In this document: piece after piece, positions 5,176 to 13,812 of the stretch | Layout of the letters: the number at the start of each line of letters is the position of its first letter | How positions within the stretch are numbered: position 1 is the stretch's first letter | NCBI GenBank assembly: GCA_022840285.1 | Contig: JALHIE010000061.1 | Location: 1-14,167 of the forward strand | DNA: 14,167 bases | Direction of reading: 5' to 3' | Source of the DNA: Porphyromonadaceae bacterium | Lineage (GTDB): Bacteria > Bacteroidota > Bacteroidia > Bacteroidales > Dysgonomonadaceae | Made by a program: the position numbers and the translations under genes | Notes under the pieces: model-generated | Database searches by the model: none | Seen by the model: only the letters and a program-made list of their open reading frames with translations | Told to the model about the DNA's origin: nothing

Positions 5176-6417
5176 ATGGCAAAAAAAGCAAACAGCAGCA
5201 ATCATTGCAGTTTCTGCGGAAGAAGTGAAAACGACGTGAACCTGCTTATCTCGGGAATATCGGGTTATATCTGCGATATGTGTTCCGAGCAGGCGCACGA
5301 AATTGTAAACGAAACGTTCAAGAGCAACGGAAAATCAGCTCCCGACATTTCACTCGGTTCACTTCCCAAGCCCAAGCAAATCAAGGAATTTCTTGACCAG
5401 TACGTTATCGGCCAGGACAATGCCAAACGCTTTCTGGCTGTTTCGGTTTACAACCACTACAAGCGGATCCTGCAAAAAACGGTGAAAGACGATGTGGAGA
5501 TTGAAAAATCAAACATCATCATGGTTGGCGCTACCGGAACAGGAAAAACCTTACTGGCGAGGACGATAGCCAAGCTGCTGCGTGTGCCGTTTACCATAGT
5601 TGACGCTACCGTTCTTACCGAAGCCGGGTACGTGGGAGAAGACATTGAAAGTATCCTCACCCGGTTATTGCAGGTTGCCGATTACGACGTTGCCGCAGCA
5701 GAACGCGGTATCGTCTTTATCGATGAAATCGATAAAATTGCCCGTAAAAGCGATAACCCGTCCATCACCCGCGATGTCAGCGGTGAAGGTGTACAGCAAG
5801 GATTGTTGAAGTTGCTGGAAGGATCGGTCGTAAATGTTCCCCCGCAAGGCGGAAGAAAACATCCTGAACAACGTATGATTGCTGTGAATACTAAAAATAT
5901 ACTGTTTGTTTGCGGAGGCGCATTCGACGGGATTGAGAAAAAAATTGCCAACAGGCTGAATACGCGCGTAGTGGGTTACGCGGCCAGCGGTAGAAGTGCA
6001 GACGTAGACCGCAACAACCTGCTTCAATACATCACCCCTATGGATTTAAAAGCTTTTGGCTTGATCCCCGAAATTATTGGACGCTTGCCCATACTCACCT
6101 ATTTGGAACCTTTAGACAGGGACGCTTTGCTGAGAATACTCACCGAGCCCAAAAACTCCATCATCAAGCAGTACGAAAAACTTTTCTCCATGGACGGTGT
6201 CACACTCATCCTGGATAAAGATGTGTACGAATATATCGTCGACAAAGCCATCGAATTCAAACTCGGTGCCCGCGGTTTACGCTCCATTGTGGAAGCTATC
6301 ATGATAGACGCCATGTTCAGTTTACCTTCCGAAGACAAGAAAAAACTACACGTAACGCGCGAATATGCAGTGAAACATTTTGAAAAATCGGACTTCCGGC
6401 ACCTGAGAGTAGCCTAA
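5176..6417 (+). CDS. clpX: ClpX, AAA+ unfoldase of the ClpXP protease
   Basis: ClpX is the hexameric ATPase that recognises tagged substrates, unfolds them and threads them into ClpP. Features seen in order: an N-terminal zinc-binding domain with C11, C14, C33 and C36; Walker A GATGTGKT at 118-125; the substrate-gripping pore loop GYVG at 151-154; Walker B VFIDE at 180-184; the IGRLP segment at 301-305; and the sensor-2 motif GARGLR at 364-369. The ClpP-docking tripeptide, IGF in E. coli, appears to be VGY at 266-268. The 413-residue length is normal. The ATG at 5176 follows an A-rich tract, and MAKK begins just before the zinc domain. Paired with clpP directly upstream. Confidence 0.97.
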   Translation: MAKKANSSNHCSFCGRSENDVNLLISGISGYICDMCSEQAHEIVNETFKSNGKSAPDISLGSLPKPKQIKEFLDQYVIGQDNAKRFLAVSVYNHYKRILQKTVKDDVEIEKSNIIMVGATGTGKTLLARTIAKLLRVPFTIVDATVLTEAGYVGEDIESILTRLLQVADYDVAAAERGIVFIDEIDKIARKSDNPSITRDVSGEGVQQGLLKLLEGSVVNVPPQGGRKHPEQRMIAVNTKNILFVCGGAFDGIEKKIANRLNTRVVGYAASGRSADVDRNNLLQYITPMDLKAFGLIPEIIGRLPILTYLEPLDRDALLRILTEPKNSIIKQYEKLFSMDGVTLILDKDVYEYIVDKAIEFKLGARGLRSIVEAIMIDAMFSLPSEDKKKLHVTREYAVKHFEKSDFRHLRVA

Positions 6418-6442
6418 GAGTGCTTTTCCCTTTTACTGCCCC

Positions 6443-6460
6443 CTTCCTACTTTCAGGAAG
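6443..6460 (+). terminator. possible hairpin terminator after clpX
   Basis: CTTCCT-actttc-AGGAAG forms a perfect 6-bp stem with a 6-nt loop, 25 nt after the clpX stop. The following bases (CGGTTTGTTGTGTC) are only moderately T-rich, so termination would be weak or factor-assisted. It fits the boundary between the clp genes and recQ. Confidence 0.4.
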
Positions 6461-6556
6461 CGGTTTGTTGTGTCTTTATTTCTCCCGAAAGATTGATATC
6501 AGAATTTGTATATTCGGTTTTTATTCCTAAATTTAGTGTTCATTTTTGAATTGGAA

Positions 6557-6590
6557 TTGTTTTTAAATATAAAATACTTTCTTACATTTG
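6557..6590 (+). promoter_or_regulatory. candidate recQ promoter
   Basis: TACATTTG at 6583-6590 matches TAnnTTTG. A TTG at 6557-6559 lies 23 nt upstream, slightly long. Transcription would begin near 6597, about 46 nt before the recQ ATG. A second match, TAAGTTTG at 6618-6625, would leave a leader of only about 10 nt and lacks a spaced -33 box. The region 6461-6556 is AT-rich with nothing else that I can name. Confidence 0.5.
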
Positions 6591-6642
6591 CATTATTCCA
6601 TTTGTACGAAAATGTTTTAAGTTTGTGGCGTAAATTGCTCTT

Positions 6643-8844
6643 ATGGAAAAACAAGAAACTCTATACGAAGAATTAAAAAAATATTTCGGGTTCGACACGT
6701 TTAAAGGAAATCAAAAAGCCATTATCGAAAGCGTCTTGTCCGGGAAAGATACTTTTGTATTGATGCCTACCGGTGGCGGGAAATCACTTTGCTATCAGCT
6801 GCCGGCACTGCTTTCCAAGGGTACGGCAATCATCATTTCGCCACTTATTGCACTGATGAAAAACCAGGTTGATGCCATGCGAAATTTCAGCGAGGAAGAC
6901 GGCATTGCCCATTTTCTAAACTCTTCACTGAATAAACAGGAAATAGAGAAAGTTAAACAGGATATTGTTTCGGGTAAAACTAAATTACTGTATGTTGCAC
7001 CCGAGTCACTTACCAAAATGGAGAATATTGATTTTCTCCAGAACGTACCCATTTCGTTTTATGCAGTAGACGAAGCGCACTGCATATCGGAATGGGGGCA
7101 CGATTTTCGTCCCGAATACCGGCGCATAAAACCCATTATCAACGAAATAGGAACCCGCCCGATAGTCGCGTTGACAGCAACAGCTACGCCCAAGGTACAG
7201 CACGATATTCAAAAGACACTGGGAATGTTGGACGCAGCCGTTTTTAAATCGTCGTTCAACCGATCCAATTTATATTACGAAGTAAGAAAAAAAAACGATA
7301 CGGTTGATAAGGAAATCATAAAGTACATCCTTTCCCAAGGTTCAAAATCGGGCATTGTTTATTGCCTGAGTCGCAAAAAAGTAGATGATTTTGCGCTGAT
7401 ACTACAAGCCAACGACATACGGGCCCTGCCTTATCACGCCGGAATGGATGCCGCTACCCGGAGTGCCAATCAGGATGCGTTTCTGATGGAACAGGCTGAC
7501 GTGATTGTCGCAACAATTGCTTTCGGGATGGGAATTGACAAACCCGATGTACGCTATGTAATCCATTACGATATACCCAAAAGTCTCGAAGGCTACTATC
7601 AGGAAACCGGCCGTTCGGGTCGTGACGGAGGCGAAGGCAAATGCATTGCTTTCTATTCCAGCAAAGACCTGCAAAAACTGGAACGGTTCATGCAGGGTAA
7701 ACCCGTTTCCGAACAGGAAATAGGGAAGCAACTGCTGTTGGAAACGGCCGCCTATGCCGAGACTTCCGTCTGCCGGAGGAAGATGCTCCTGCATTACTTC
7801 GGCGAAGATTATAACGAACCCAATTGTGGTAATTGCGATAATTGTTTAAATCCAAAAATAAAAGTGGAAGCTAAAGAGTTACTTGTCACCGTTTTAGAGG
7901 CTATCTCTGTGCTGAAAGAAAAGCACAAAGCCGATTACCTGATCAATTTTTTACTCGGAAAAGACACATCCGAAATAGAAACATTTGAACACAACGAATT
8001 AGAAGAATTCGGATCAGGGTCGGATGAAGAGGAAAGCACTTGGGAAACGGTTATCCGTCAGGCGCTGCTTGACAATTATTTAAAAAAGGACATTGAGAAC
8101 TACGGAATTCTTAAAATCACGAAAAAAGGGAAAGAATTTCTGAAAAAACCCCTTTCTTTCAAAATCACGAAAGAAGAGGATGAAGATGATGCCGATATCG
8201 AGGAACTCGAATCCGAGGAAGGCGTAATCACAACGGGTGGAGGTAATTCCGGGGCCGCTGATCCGGCCTTGTTCTCTATGATGAAAGATTTGAGGAAAAA
8301 AATATCCAAAAAACTCAACGTCCCTCCATACGTCATATTCCAACCTGCCTCACTGGAAGCAATGGCTACTTCATACCCCATTACGCTGGAAGAGTTACAA
8401 AATATTCCCGGCGTGGGAGCGGGAAAAGCAAAGCGCTATGGTCAGGAGTTTATCGAGCTCATCAAGAAGCACGTAGAGGAAAACGAAATTATCCGTCCCG
8501 AAGATTTGCGAGTGAAAACCGTAGCCAATAAATCAAAACTTAAGGTTTCCATCGTACAAGCTATCGACAGAAAGGTTGCCCTGGACGACTTAGCTGAATC
8601 CAAGGGCATAGATTTCAATGAAATGCTTTCGGAAGTGGAAGCCATTGTCTACTCGGGCACAAAAATAAACATCAACTATTTCCTCGAAGAAGTGATGGAT
8701 GCGGATACCGTTAGAGAGATCTACGAATATTTCCGGGAAACAGAAACCGATAACCTGGACAAAGCGATGGACGAACTTCCCGATTATTCTGAAACGGAAA
8801 TCCGTTTGGTTCGTATCAAGTTTTTCTCCGAAATGGCGAATTAA
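6643..8844 (+). CDS. recQ: RecQ family ATP-dependent DNA helicase
   Basis: RecQ is a 3'-5' superfamily 2 helicase acting in recombination and replication-fork repair. Motifs: Walker A PTGGGKS at 42-48, DEAH at 143-146, TATATP at 178-183, and motif VI QETGRSGRDG at 320-329. The RQC zinc site has C377, C395, C398 and C401 (NCGNCDNC). A winged-helix region follows to about 500. A highly acidic linker (EEDEDDADIEELESEE, 511-526) separates it from an HRDC domain at about 540-612 with the helix-hairpin IPGVGAGKAKRYG. Residues 612-733 form a further helical C-terminal region. At 733 residues it is longer than E. coli RecQ (about 610), as in Bacteroidota homologues I recall. The start at the ATG at 6643 is supported by the early conserved KYFGFDTFKGNQ. 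dxs follows after 64 nt. Confidence 0.96.
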   Translation: MEKQETLYEELKKYFGFDTFKGNQKAIIESVLSGKDTFVLMPTGGGKSLCYQLPALLSKGTAIIISPLIALMKNQVDAMRNFSEEDGIAHFLNSSLNKQEIEKVKQDIVSGKTKLLYVAPESLTKMENIDFLQNVPISFYAVDEAHCISEWGHDFRPEYRRIKPIINEIGTRPIVALTATATPKVQHDIQKTLGMLDAAVFKSSFNRSNLYYEVRKKNDTVDKEIIKYILSQGSKSGIVYCLSRKKVDDFALILQANDIRALPYHAGMDAATRSANQDAFLMEQADVIVATIAFGMGIDKPDVRYVIHYDIPKSLEGYYQETGRSGRDGGEGKCIAFYSSKDLQKLERFMQGKPVSEQEIGKQLLLETAAYAETSVCRRKMLLHYFGEDYNEPNCGNCDNCLNPKIKVEAKELLVTVLEAISVLKEKHKADYLINFLLGKDTSEIETFEHNELEEFGSGSDEEESTWETVIRQALLDNYLKKDIENYGILKITKKGKEFLKKPLSFKITKEEDEDDADIEELESEEGVITTGGGNSGAADPALFSMMKDLRKKISKKLNVPPYVIFQPASLEAMATSYPITLEELQNIPGVGAGKAKRYGQEFIELIKKHVEENEIIRPEDLRVKTVANKSKLKVSIVQAIDRKVALDDLAESKGIDFNEMLSEVEAIVYSGTKININYFLEEVMDADTVREIYEYFRETETDNLDKAMDELPDYSETEIRLVRIKFFSEMAN

Positions 8845-8876
8845 CACTAACCGATGAACTATCGAACTCGATTCTT

Positions 8877-8891
8877 CGTTTATCAGAAACG
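8877..8891 (+). other. small hairpin in the recQ-dxs gap
   Basis: CGTTT-atcag-AAACG gives a 5-bp stem with a 5-nt loop, ending one base into a GGAG at 8891-8894 that lies about 14 nt before the dxs ATG. The GGAG is too far for a normal Shine-Dalgarno site. The hairpin may be chance. No promoter consensus is seen in this 64-nt gap. Confidence 0.25.
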
Positions 8892-8908
8892 GAGAAAAAA
8901 CAAAAGAA

Positions 8909-10870
8909 ATGACATATTTACAAGACATAAATAGCCCGGCTGATCTGAAAAAGTTCAATGTAGAACAACTCATGGAGGTCTGTAAAGATTTGAGGGAGTT
9001 TATCATTGAACAGCTTTCTCACAATCCCGGACATTTTGCATCGAGTTTGGGTACCGTTGAGCTCACTGTCGCGCTTCATTATTTATACAACACACCATAC
9101 GACAAACTGGTTTGGGATGTCGGCCATCAGGCTTACGGACACAAGATCCTCACGGGACGGCGGGATGTCTTCCACACAAACCGAAAACTGGGCGGTCTTT
9201 CCGGGTTCACCAATCCGAAAGAAAGCGAATACGATACTTTTGTTGCCGGACATGCCTCCACGTCCATTTCCGCTGCACTGGGGATGGCAGTTGCCGCATC
9301 GCTCAACGGTGAGGAAGACCGTCGCGTTGTAGCCATTATCGGCGATGGGGCCATGACCGGAGGTATGGCCTACGAAGGATTGAACAACGTATGCTCTCAA
9401 CCAAACAACCTGCTTATCATACTCAACAATAACGACATGTCTATTGACAGCAATGTGGGAGGGATTCAGGATTATCTGGTTAAGATGACCACATCGTCCA
9501 AGTACAATAAGATGCGGAGTAGGGTTTATCAATCCATCAAAAGTAAAAACCTCATTTCCGAAGAAAAGAAAAACATTGTGCTTCGTTTCAACAACAGCAT
9601 AAAATCCCTTATCACTCAGCAGCAAAACATGTTCGAAGGGTTTAATATCCGCTATTTCGGTCCTGTTGACGGACACGATCTGCCAGGATTAATCCGCGTC
9701 TTACGTAATATCAGGGACATGAAAGGCCCCAAACTGCTTCACATCAAGACCGTTAAGGGAAAAGGGTTCAAACCTGCAGAAAAAGCCGCCACCATCTGGC
9801 ACGCACCCGGTTTGTTCGATAAAGAAACGGGAGAACGGATTGTGCGAAACAGAATCGATCAACCGCAACTCTACCAGGATGTTTTCGGACACACATTGGT
9901 GGAACTTGCCGAAAAGGATAAGAAGATTGTCGGGATTACACCCGCCATGCCTACGGGCTGCTCCATGACGTACATGATGCAGAAATTTCCGGAGAGGGCG
10001 TTCGATGTGGGAATTGCTGAAGCACATGCGGTCACTTTTTCGGCTGGACTGGCAAAAGAAGGTTTCATTCCGTTTTGCAATATCTACTCATCTTTTATGC
10101 AGCGGGCTTACGACCAGGTTATTCACGACGTGGCGCTGCAAAAACTAAAGGTTATCATGTGTCTCGACAGGGCCGGATTGGTAGGAGAAGACGGTCCAAC
10201 ACACCACGGAGTATTTGACCTGGCGTATCTCCGCCCCATCCCTAACCTGGTTATTTCGGCACCTTTCAACGAGCACGATCTTCGAAACTTAATGTACACA
10301 GCAGCTTACGGGAATGATGGCCCATTTGTGATCAGGTATCCGCGCGGGCAGGGTGAAAAGGTGGATTGGCGAAACCAGCCGCAGCTCATTCCGATAGGAA
10401 AAGGAAAAAGACTGAGGAAAGGAAAAGATATGGCCCTGCTCTCTATCGGAGCAATTGGCAACAGCGCCGCAAAAGCCATTACGCGAGCAGAAGAAATGGG
10501 CATCAGTGTGGCGCACTACGACATGCTTTTTCTGAAACCTATCGATCAGGAAATGTTGCGTAAGGTTGCAAAAAAATTCAAGTACATCATCACGCTGGAA
10601 AACGGGGTAATAAAAGGCGGAATGGGAAGTGCAGTAATCGAGTTTCTGGCTGATAGCGGCTTTGTCCATAACCGGATTTTCAGAGTCGGCATAGAAGATG
10701 AGTTTATCACGCACGGGGCAATAACAGAGTTGCAAAAAATAGCCGGAATCGACGAAGAGAGCATTTTACAAAAAATTATGGAGGTACACGAATTAATAAA
10801 ACAGGAACCAAAAGAAAACTGCGCCGATGAAATTGTAATTATTCAGGAACAAAATAACCTGAGAAATTAA
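8909..10870 (+). CDS. dxs: 1-deoxy-D-xylulose-5-phosphate synthase
   Basis: Dxs condenses pyruvate with glyceraldehyde 3-phosphate, using thiamine diphosphate, to make DXP. This is the first step of the MEP pathway to isoprenoids and also a precursor for thiamine and pyridoxal. The N-terminal domain has the HNPGHFASSLGTVE segment (38-51), WDVGHQAYGHK (69-79), and the cofactor and Mg motif GDGAMTGG (145-152) with NNNDMSI at 173-179. The central transketolase domain holds the catalytic Glu371 in VGIAEAHAV and DRAGLVGEDGPTHHG (420-434). The C-terminal domain includes LENGVIKGG. The 653-residue length is slightly above that of E. coli (about 620) because of an acidic tail after about 632. The start at the ATG at 8909 fits the family. 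It is probably expressed from upstream recQ or an unrecognised promoter; trkA follows after 72 nt. Confidence 0.97.
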   Translation: MTYLQDINSPADLKKFNVEQLMEVCKDLREFIIEQLSHNPGHFASSLGTVELTVALHYLYNTPYDKLVWDVGHQAYGHKILTGRRDVFHTNRKLGGLSGFTNPKESEYDTFVAGHASTSISAALGMAVAASLNGEEDRRVVAIIGDGAMTGGMAYEGLNNVCSQPNNLLIILNNNDMSIDSNVGGIQDYLVKMTTSSKYNKMRSRVYQSIKSKNLISEEKKNIVLRFNNSIKSLITQQQNMFEGFNIRYFGPVDGHDLPGLIRVLRNIRDMKGPKLLHIKTVKGKGFKPAEKAATIWHAPGLFDKETGERIVRNRIDQPQLYQDVFGHTLVELAEKDKKIVGITPAMPTGCSMTYMMQKFPERAFDVGIAEAHAVTFSAGLAKEGFIPFCNIYSSFMQRAYDQVIHDVALQKLKVIMCLDRAGLVGEDGPTHHGVFDLAYLRPIPNLVISAPFNEHDLRNLMYTAAYGNDGPFVIRYPRGQGEKVDWRNQPQLIPIGKGKRLRKGKDMALLSIGAIGNSAAKAITRAEEMGISVAHYDMLFLKPIDQEMLRKVAKKFKYIITLENGVIKGGMGSAVIEFLADSGFVHNRIFRVGIEDEFITHGAITELQKIAGIDEESILQKIMEVHELIKQEPKENCADEIVIIQEQNNLRN

Positions 10871-10942
10871 AAACGGAAAAAATTGTTCTTTCTTTATGTG
10901 TTTTTATTGGAATTCAGGTACAATTGTAATAAACCATAACTG

Positions 10943-12280
10943 ATGAAAATATTAATAGCCGGAGCAGGAGAAGTCGGTACCCATCTTGCCAAATTGCTTG
11001 GGCAGGAAAATCATGATATCACATTGATGGACAGCAGTAAAGAGCGATTGATGGTCGTTCGGGACAACGCCGAGTTATTGACTTTCATCGGAAACTGTAC
11101 ATCGCTGAAAGACCTTACTGAAGCCGGTGTGGCCGATTCGGATCTTTTTATCGGTGTCACTCCCGAAGAATCGAAAAACATCAACGCGTGTATGCTTGCT
11201 GCCAATTTAGGCGTGAAAAAAACGCTGGCGAGAATTGACAATTACGAGTACCTGCTGCCCAAGAACGTGGAGTTTTTCGATAAACTCGGCATTCACTCCA
11301 TGATCTATCCCGAAATGATGGCCGCACGTGAAATCGTTTCTTCGCTTAAAACCCCCTGGACAAGAGTTTGGTGGGAGTTATCAAACGGATCCATAATACT
11401 TACGGCTGCTAAAATAAGGGCCAATGCACCGATTGCCAACTGGTACCTGCGCGAACTGCCAAACGTGGGTAAAAAATTTCACATCGTCGTAATAAAACGA
11501 GGAAATCAAACGCTGATACCAAGGGGGAACGATCAGATCCTGCCAAACGATATCCTCTATTTCACCACGTTGAGAAAAAACCTGGATGAAATGCCGGCGA
11601 TCATGGGTAAAACATCGTTCGAAACCAAAAATGTCATGTTTATGGGTGGGAGCCGAATTACCATGCGGGCCGTGCAATACCTGCCGTCAAACATAAACAT
11701 TAAAATTATTGAGCAAAACCGGGAAAGGGCGGAAAAACTCGTGGAGCTTTCTCCTTCTAACGTTACCATATTTTTGGGTGATGCACGCGATGCGGAGCTG
11801 TTACTCAGCGAAGGAATTTCCGAGATGGACGCATTTGTTGCACTTACCGGAAATTCCGAAGCCAACATACTGGGCTGCATGATGGCTAAACAATACGGTG
11901 TAAAAAAAACCATTGCCGAGGTGGAAAACATCGACTACATCCCTATGGCCGAACGTTTCGATATTGGCACCGTGATCAACAAAAAGCTGCTGGCCGCCAG
12001 CAAAATATACGAACTTCTTCTCAAGGCCGATGCTTCAAACATCAAATGCCTCACTTTTTCCAACGCAAACGTAGGGGAAGTAATTGCGAAACCCAACTCG
12101 AAAGTAACCAAAAAACTGATAAAGAACCTGAATTTGCCCTCCGACATGACTCTCGGTGCACTCATTCGCAATGGCGAGCCCATGCTTATTGACGGTGACA
12201 CGCTCATTGAACCTTACGACCAGGTAATGGTGTTCTTTATGAACACATCGCTGAAAAGCATCGAGAGTTTCTTTAATTGA
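10943..12280 (+). CDS. trkA: TrkA, NAD-binding regulatory subunit of Trk potassium uptake
   Basis: TrkA is the peripheral cytoplasmic protein that binds nucleotide and gates the TrkH channel. The 445 residues form two tandem RCK halves. The first starts at residue 1 with a Rossmann motif GAGEVG (7-12) and acidic D30 at the second strand end, then a TrkA-C domain at about 140-215. The second half begins near 229 (KNVMFMGGSRITMRA). Its glycine motif is degenerate (GGSRIT), suggesting weaker or no nucleotide binding there. A second TrkA-C domain fills about 365-445. The length matches E. coli TrkA (458). The start at the ATG at 10943 opens directly with the first beta strand. trkH begins 2 nt after the stop, so translation is almost certainly coupled. 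Confidence 0.96.
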   Translation: MKILIAGAGEVGTHLAKLLGQENHDITLMDSSKERLMVVRDNAELLTFIGNCTSLKDLTEAGVADSDLFIGVTPEESKNINACMLAANLGVKKTLARIDNYEYLLPKNVEFFDKLGIHSMIYPEMMAAREIVSSLKTPWTRVWWELSNGSIILTAAKIRANAPIANWYLRELPNVGKKFHIVVIKRGNQTLIPRGNDQILPNDILYFTTLRKNLDEMPAIMGKTSFETKNVMFMGGSRITMRAVQYLPSNINIKIIEQNRERAEKLVELSPSNVTIFLGDARDAELLLSEGISEMDAFVALTGNSEANILGCMMAKQYGVKKTIAEVENIDYIPMAERFDIGTVINKKLLAASKIYELLLKADASNIKCLTFSNANVGEVIAKPNSKVTKKLIKNLNLPSDMTLGALIRNGEPMLIDGDTLIEPYDQVMVFFMNTSLKSIESFFN

Positions 12281-12282
12281 TT

Positions 12283-13749
12283 ATGCGGAACTTCAACTAC
12301 CAGTTTGTATTTAGCAGCATAGGGCTTATTTTGATGATCGAATCATCGTTTATGCTTATTTCCGCATTTGTTGGCGAAGTTTACCGGGAATCTTCCGTTT
12401 ACAGCCTTTACCTGTCATCGTCAATAACATTTGTTTCAGGGCTTGTTTTATTTTTAATCGGAAGAAAAAGGCGTAAAGAGAAACGCATCTCCCAACGGGA
12501 AGTTTACCTTACCGTAACACTTGTTTGGGTGCTGATGGCCCTTTACGGTACGCTGCCTTTTCTGATCGGCGGAGCCATCCCTTCTTTTACGGATGCTTTC
12601 TTTGAAAGCGTCTGCGGGTTTACCACCACCGGAAGCTCTACCCTGATCAACATAGAAGCCTTCCCCAAATCACTTCATTTTTGGCGAAGTTTTACCCAAT
12701 GGATCGGAGGTATCGGAATCATCATTTTTGTGATGTCTTTCTTACCCCTCTTCGGGGGCAGCTCCTCCCATCTTTACAACGCCGAGGCAACCGGTGTCTC
12801 CAAGGAACAACTCCGCCTGCGCGTCAGTGACATCACCCGGAACATGTCCATCACCTACCTGGGTTTAACGGCAGTCGGGTTCCTCCTGCTCTGGGCCGGT
12901 CCCATGAATGCTTTTGATGCGGCCTGTCATGCTTTCACCAGCATCTCCACCGGAGGATTCTCCACCAAACAAGCCAGCATAGCGCATTTCAACTCCGCCT
13001 ATACGGAATACGTAATTATATTTCTGATGTTCTCGGGCGGAATCCGTTTTTTGTTGCTGTTCAACCTGTTCCGGCATTTCTCGGGTCGGATTTTCAAGGA
13101 CGAGGAATTTTTGTGGTACTCTTTTATGATTCTCGGCTTTACGTTTATCATTACCCTGGCCTTGTATGCCGAAGGTAACGTGTTGGGATCTGTAGAAGAC
13201 ACTATCCGCACCGTTCTTTTTCAGGTTGTAGCGGCAATCACCACTACCGGATATGCCACCACGGATTTCCTGCGTTGGGGACAATTTTACTGGTTCCTTT
13301 TCCTGGCCATGGTTCTGTTTTGCGGAAGCGAGGGTTCAACATCGGGCGGAATGAAGATATCCCGATTAATCATTCTGGTAAAAAACACAAGGGTAGTGTT
13401 TCGTCGCCAAGTCCATCCGCAAGCACTGTATATGGTAAAGATCAACGGACAGGTGTACTCGAACGCGGTAGTTGAAAAGGTCCTTGCTTTCGTTTTTCTT
13501 TACCTGACCATCACCGGATTGGGGGCCATCGTACTGAGCTTTACCGGCATGTCGTTCGACGAATCCATTGGTGCCGCAGTTTCGAGCATGAGCAGTTATG
13601 GTTTTGGATTAGGCGATTTCGGCCCGTCGGGGAACTTTTCAACCGCTACCGGTTTTGCCAAGTACTTCTTGTCTTTCCTGATGATTGTAGGCCGCCTTGA
13701 AGTGTTCACGGTACTTTCACTTTTCACCTCAAGTTTATGGAAAAAGTGA
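12283..13749 (+). CDS. trkH: TrkH, potassium channel subunit of the Trk system
   Basis: TrkH is the polytopic inner-membrane channel for K+ uptake that partners with TrkA. The ATG at 12283 (MRNFNYQF) gives 488 residues; an in-frame TTG 6 nt upstream overlaps the trkA stop and is unlikely. The four pore repeats are recognisable by their filter segments: CGFTTTGSST (111-120), SISTGGFST (220-228), AITTTGYATT (318-327), and MSSYGFGLGD (436-445). Family landmarks include IGGIGI (141-146) and the GSTSGGMKI gating-loop segment (351-359). The fourth filter reads SYGFG where many homologues have NxGPG, so one pore quarter is divergent. A strong terminator follows, and the gene ends the plus-strand run. 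Confidence 0.96.
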   Translation: MRNFNYQFVFSSIGLILMIESSFMLISAFVGEVYRESSVYSLYLSSSITFVSGLVLFLIGRKRRKEKRISQREVYLTVTLVWVLMALYGTLPFLIGGAIPSFTDAFFESVCGFTTTGSSTLINIEAFPKSLHFWRSFTQWIGGIGIIIFVMSFLPLFGGSSSHLYNAEATGVSKEQLRLRVSDITRNMSITYLGLTAVGFLLLWAGPMNAFDAACHAFTSISTGGFSTKQASIAHFNSAYTEYVIIFLMFSGGIRFLLLFNLFRHFSGRIFKDEEFLWYSFMILGFTFIITLALYAEGNVLGSVEDTIRTVLFQVVAAITTTGYATTDFLRWGQFYWFLFLAMVLFCGSEGSTSGGMKISRLIILVKNTRVVFRRQVHPQALYMVKINGQVYSNAVVEKVLAFVFLYLTITGLGAIVLSFTGMSFDESIGAAVSSMSSYGFGLGDFGPSGNFSTATGFAKYFLSFLMIVGRLEVFTVLSLFTSSLWKK

Positions 13750-13757
13750 TAAAACAA

Positions 13758-13783
13758 CAAGGGGCAACTTGCGTCGCCCCTTG
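13758..13783 (-). terminator. GC-rich hairpin, terminator for the GlsB-type gene
   Basis: CAAGGGGC and GCCCCTTG form a perfect 8-bp stem with a 10-nt loop (13766-13775). On the minus strand the stem is followed by TTGTTTTATC, T-rich enough for a Rho-independent terminator of transcripts coming from the right. It starts 8 nt after the trkH stop. Confidence 0.6.
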
Positions 13784-13786
13784 CGT

Positions 13787-13812
13787 TGAACAGCTGTTCA
13801 TCATTTTTTTTT
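13787..13812 (+). terminator. palindromic hairpin plus T9, terminator for trkH
   Basis: TGAACAGCTGTTCA at 13787-13800 is a perfect 14-bp palindrome. It is followed by TCA and nine T residues (13804-13812), which makes it a typical plus-strand intrinsic terminator. The T9 tract doubles as the three AAA lysine codons at the end of the opposing GlsB-type gene. Confidence 0.65.

Noticed and set aside
6618..6625. TAAGTTTG as the main recQ promoter
   Set aside because: It matches the -7 consensus but has no spaced -33 box and would leave a leader of only about 10 nt. The element at 6583-6590 is preferred.
8845..8908. Thiamine (TPP) riboswitch upstream of the TPP-dependent enzyme gene dxs
   Set aside because: The gap is only 64 nt and lacks the conserved THI-box sequences. 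Only a small hairpin is present.
9083..9676. Long 197-codon minus-strand open frame inside dxs
   Set aside because: The plus-strand frame encodes the conserved Dxs cofactor domain. The antisense product resembles nothing and has no promoter.
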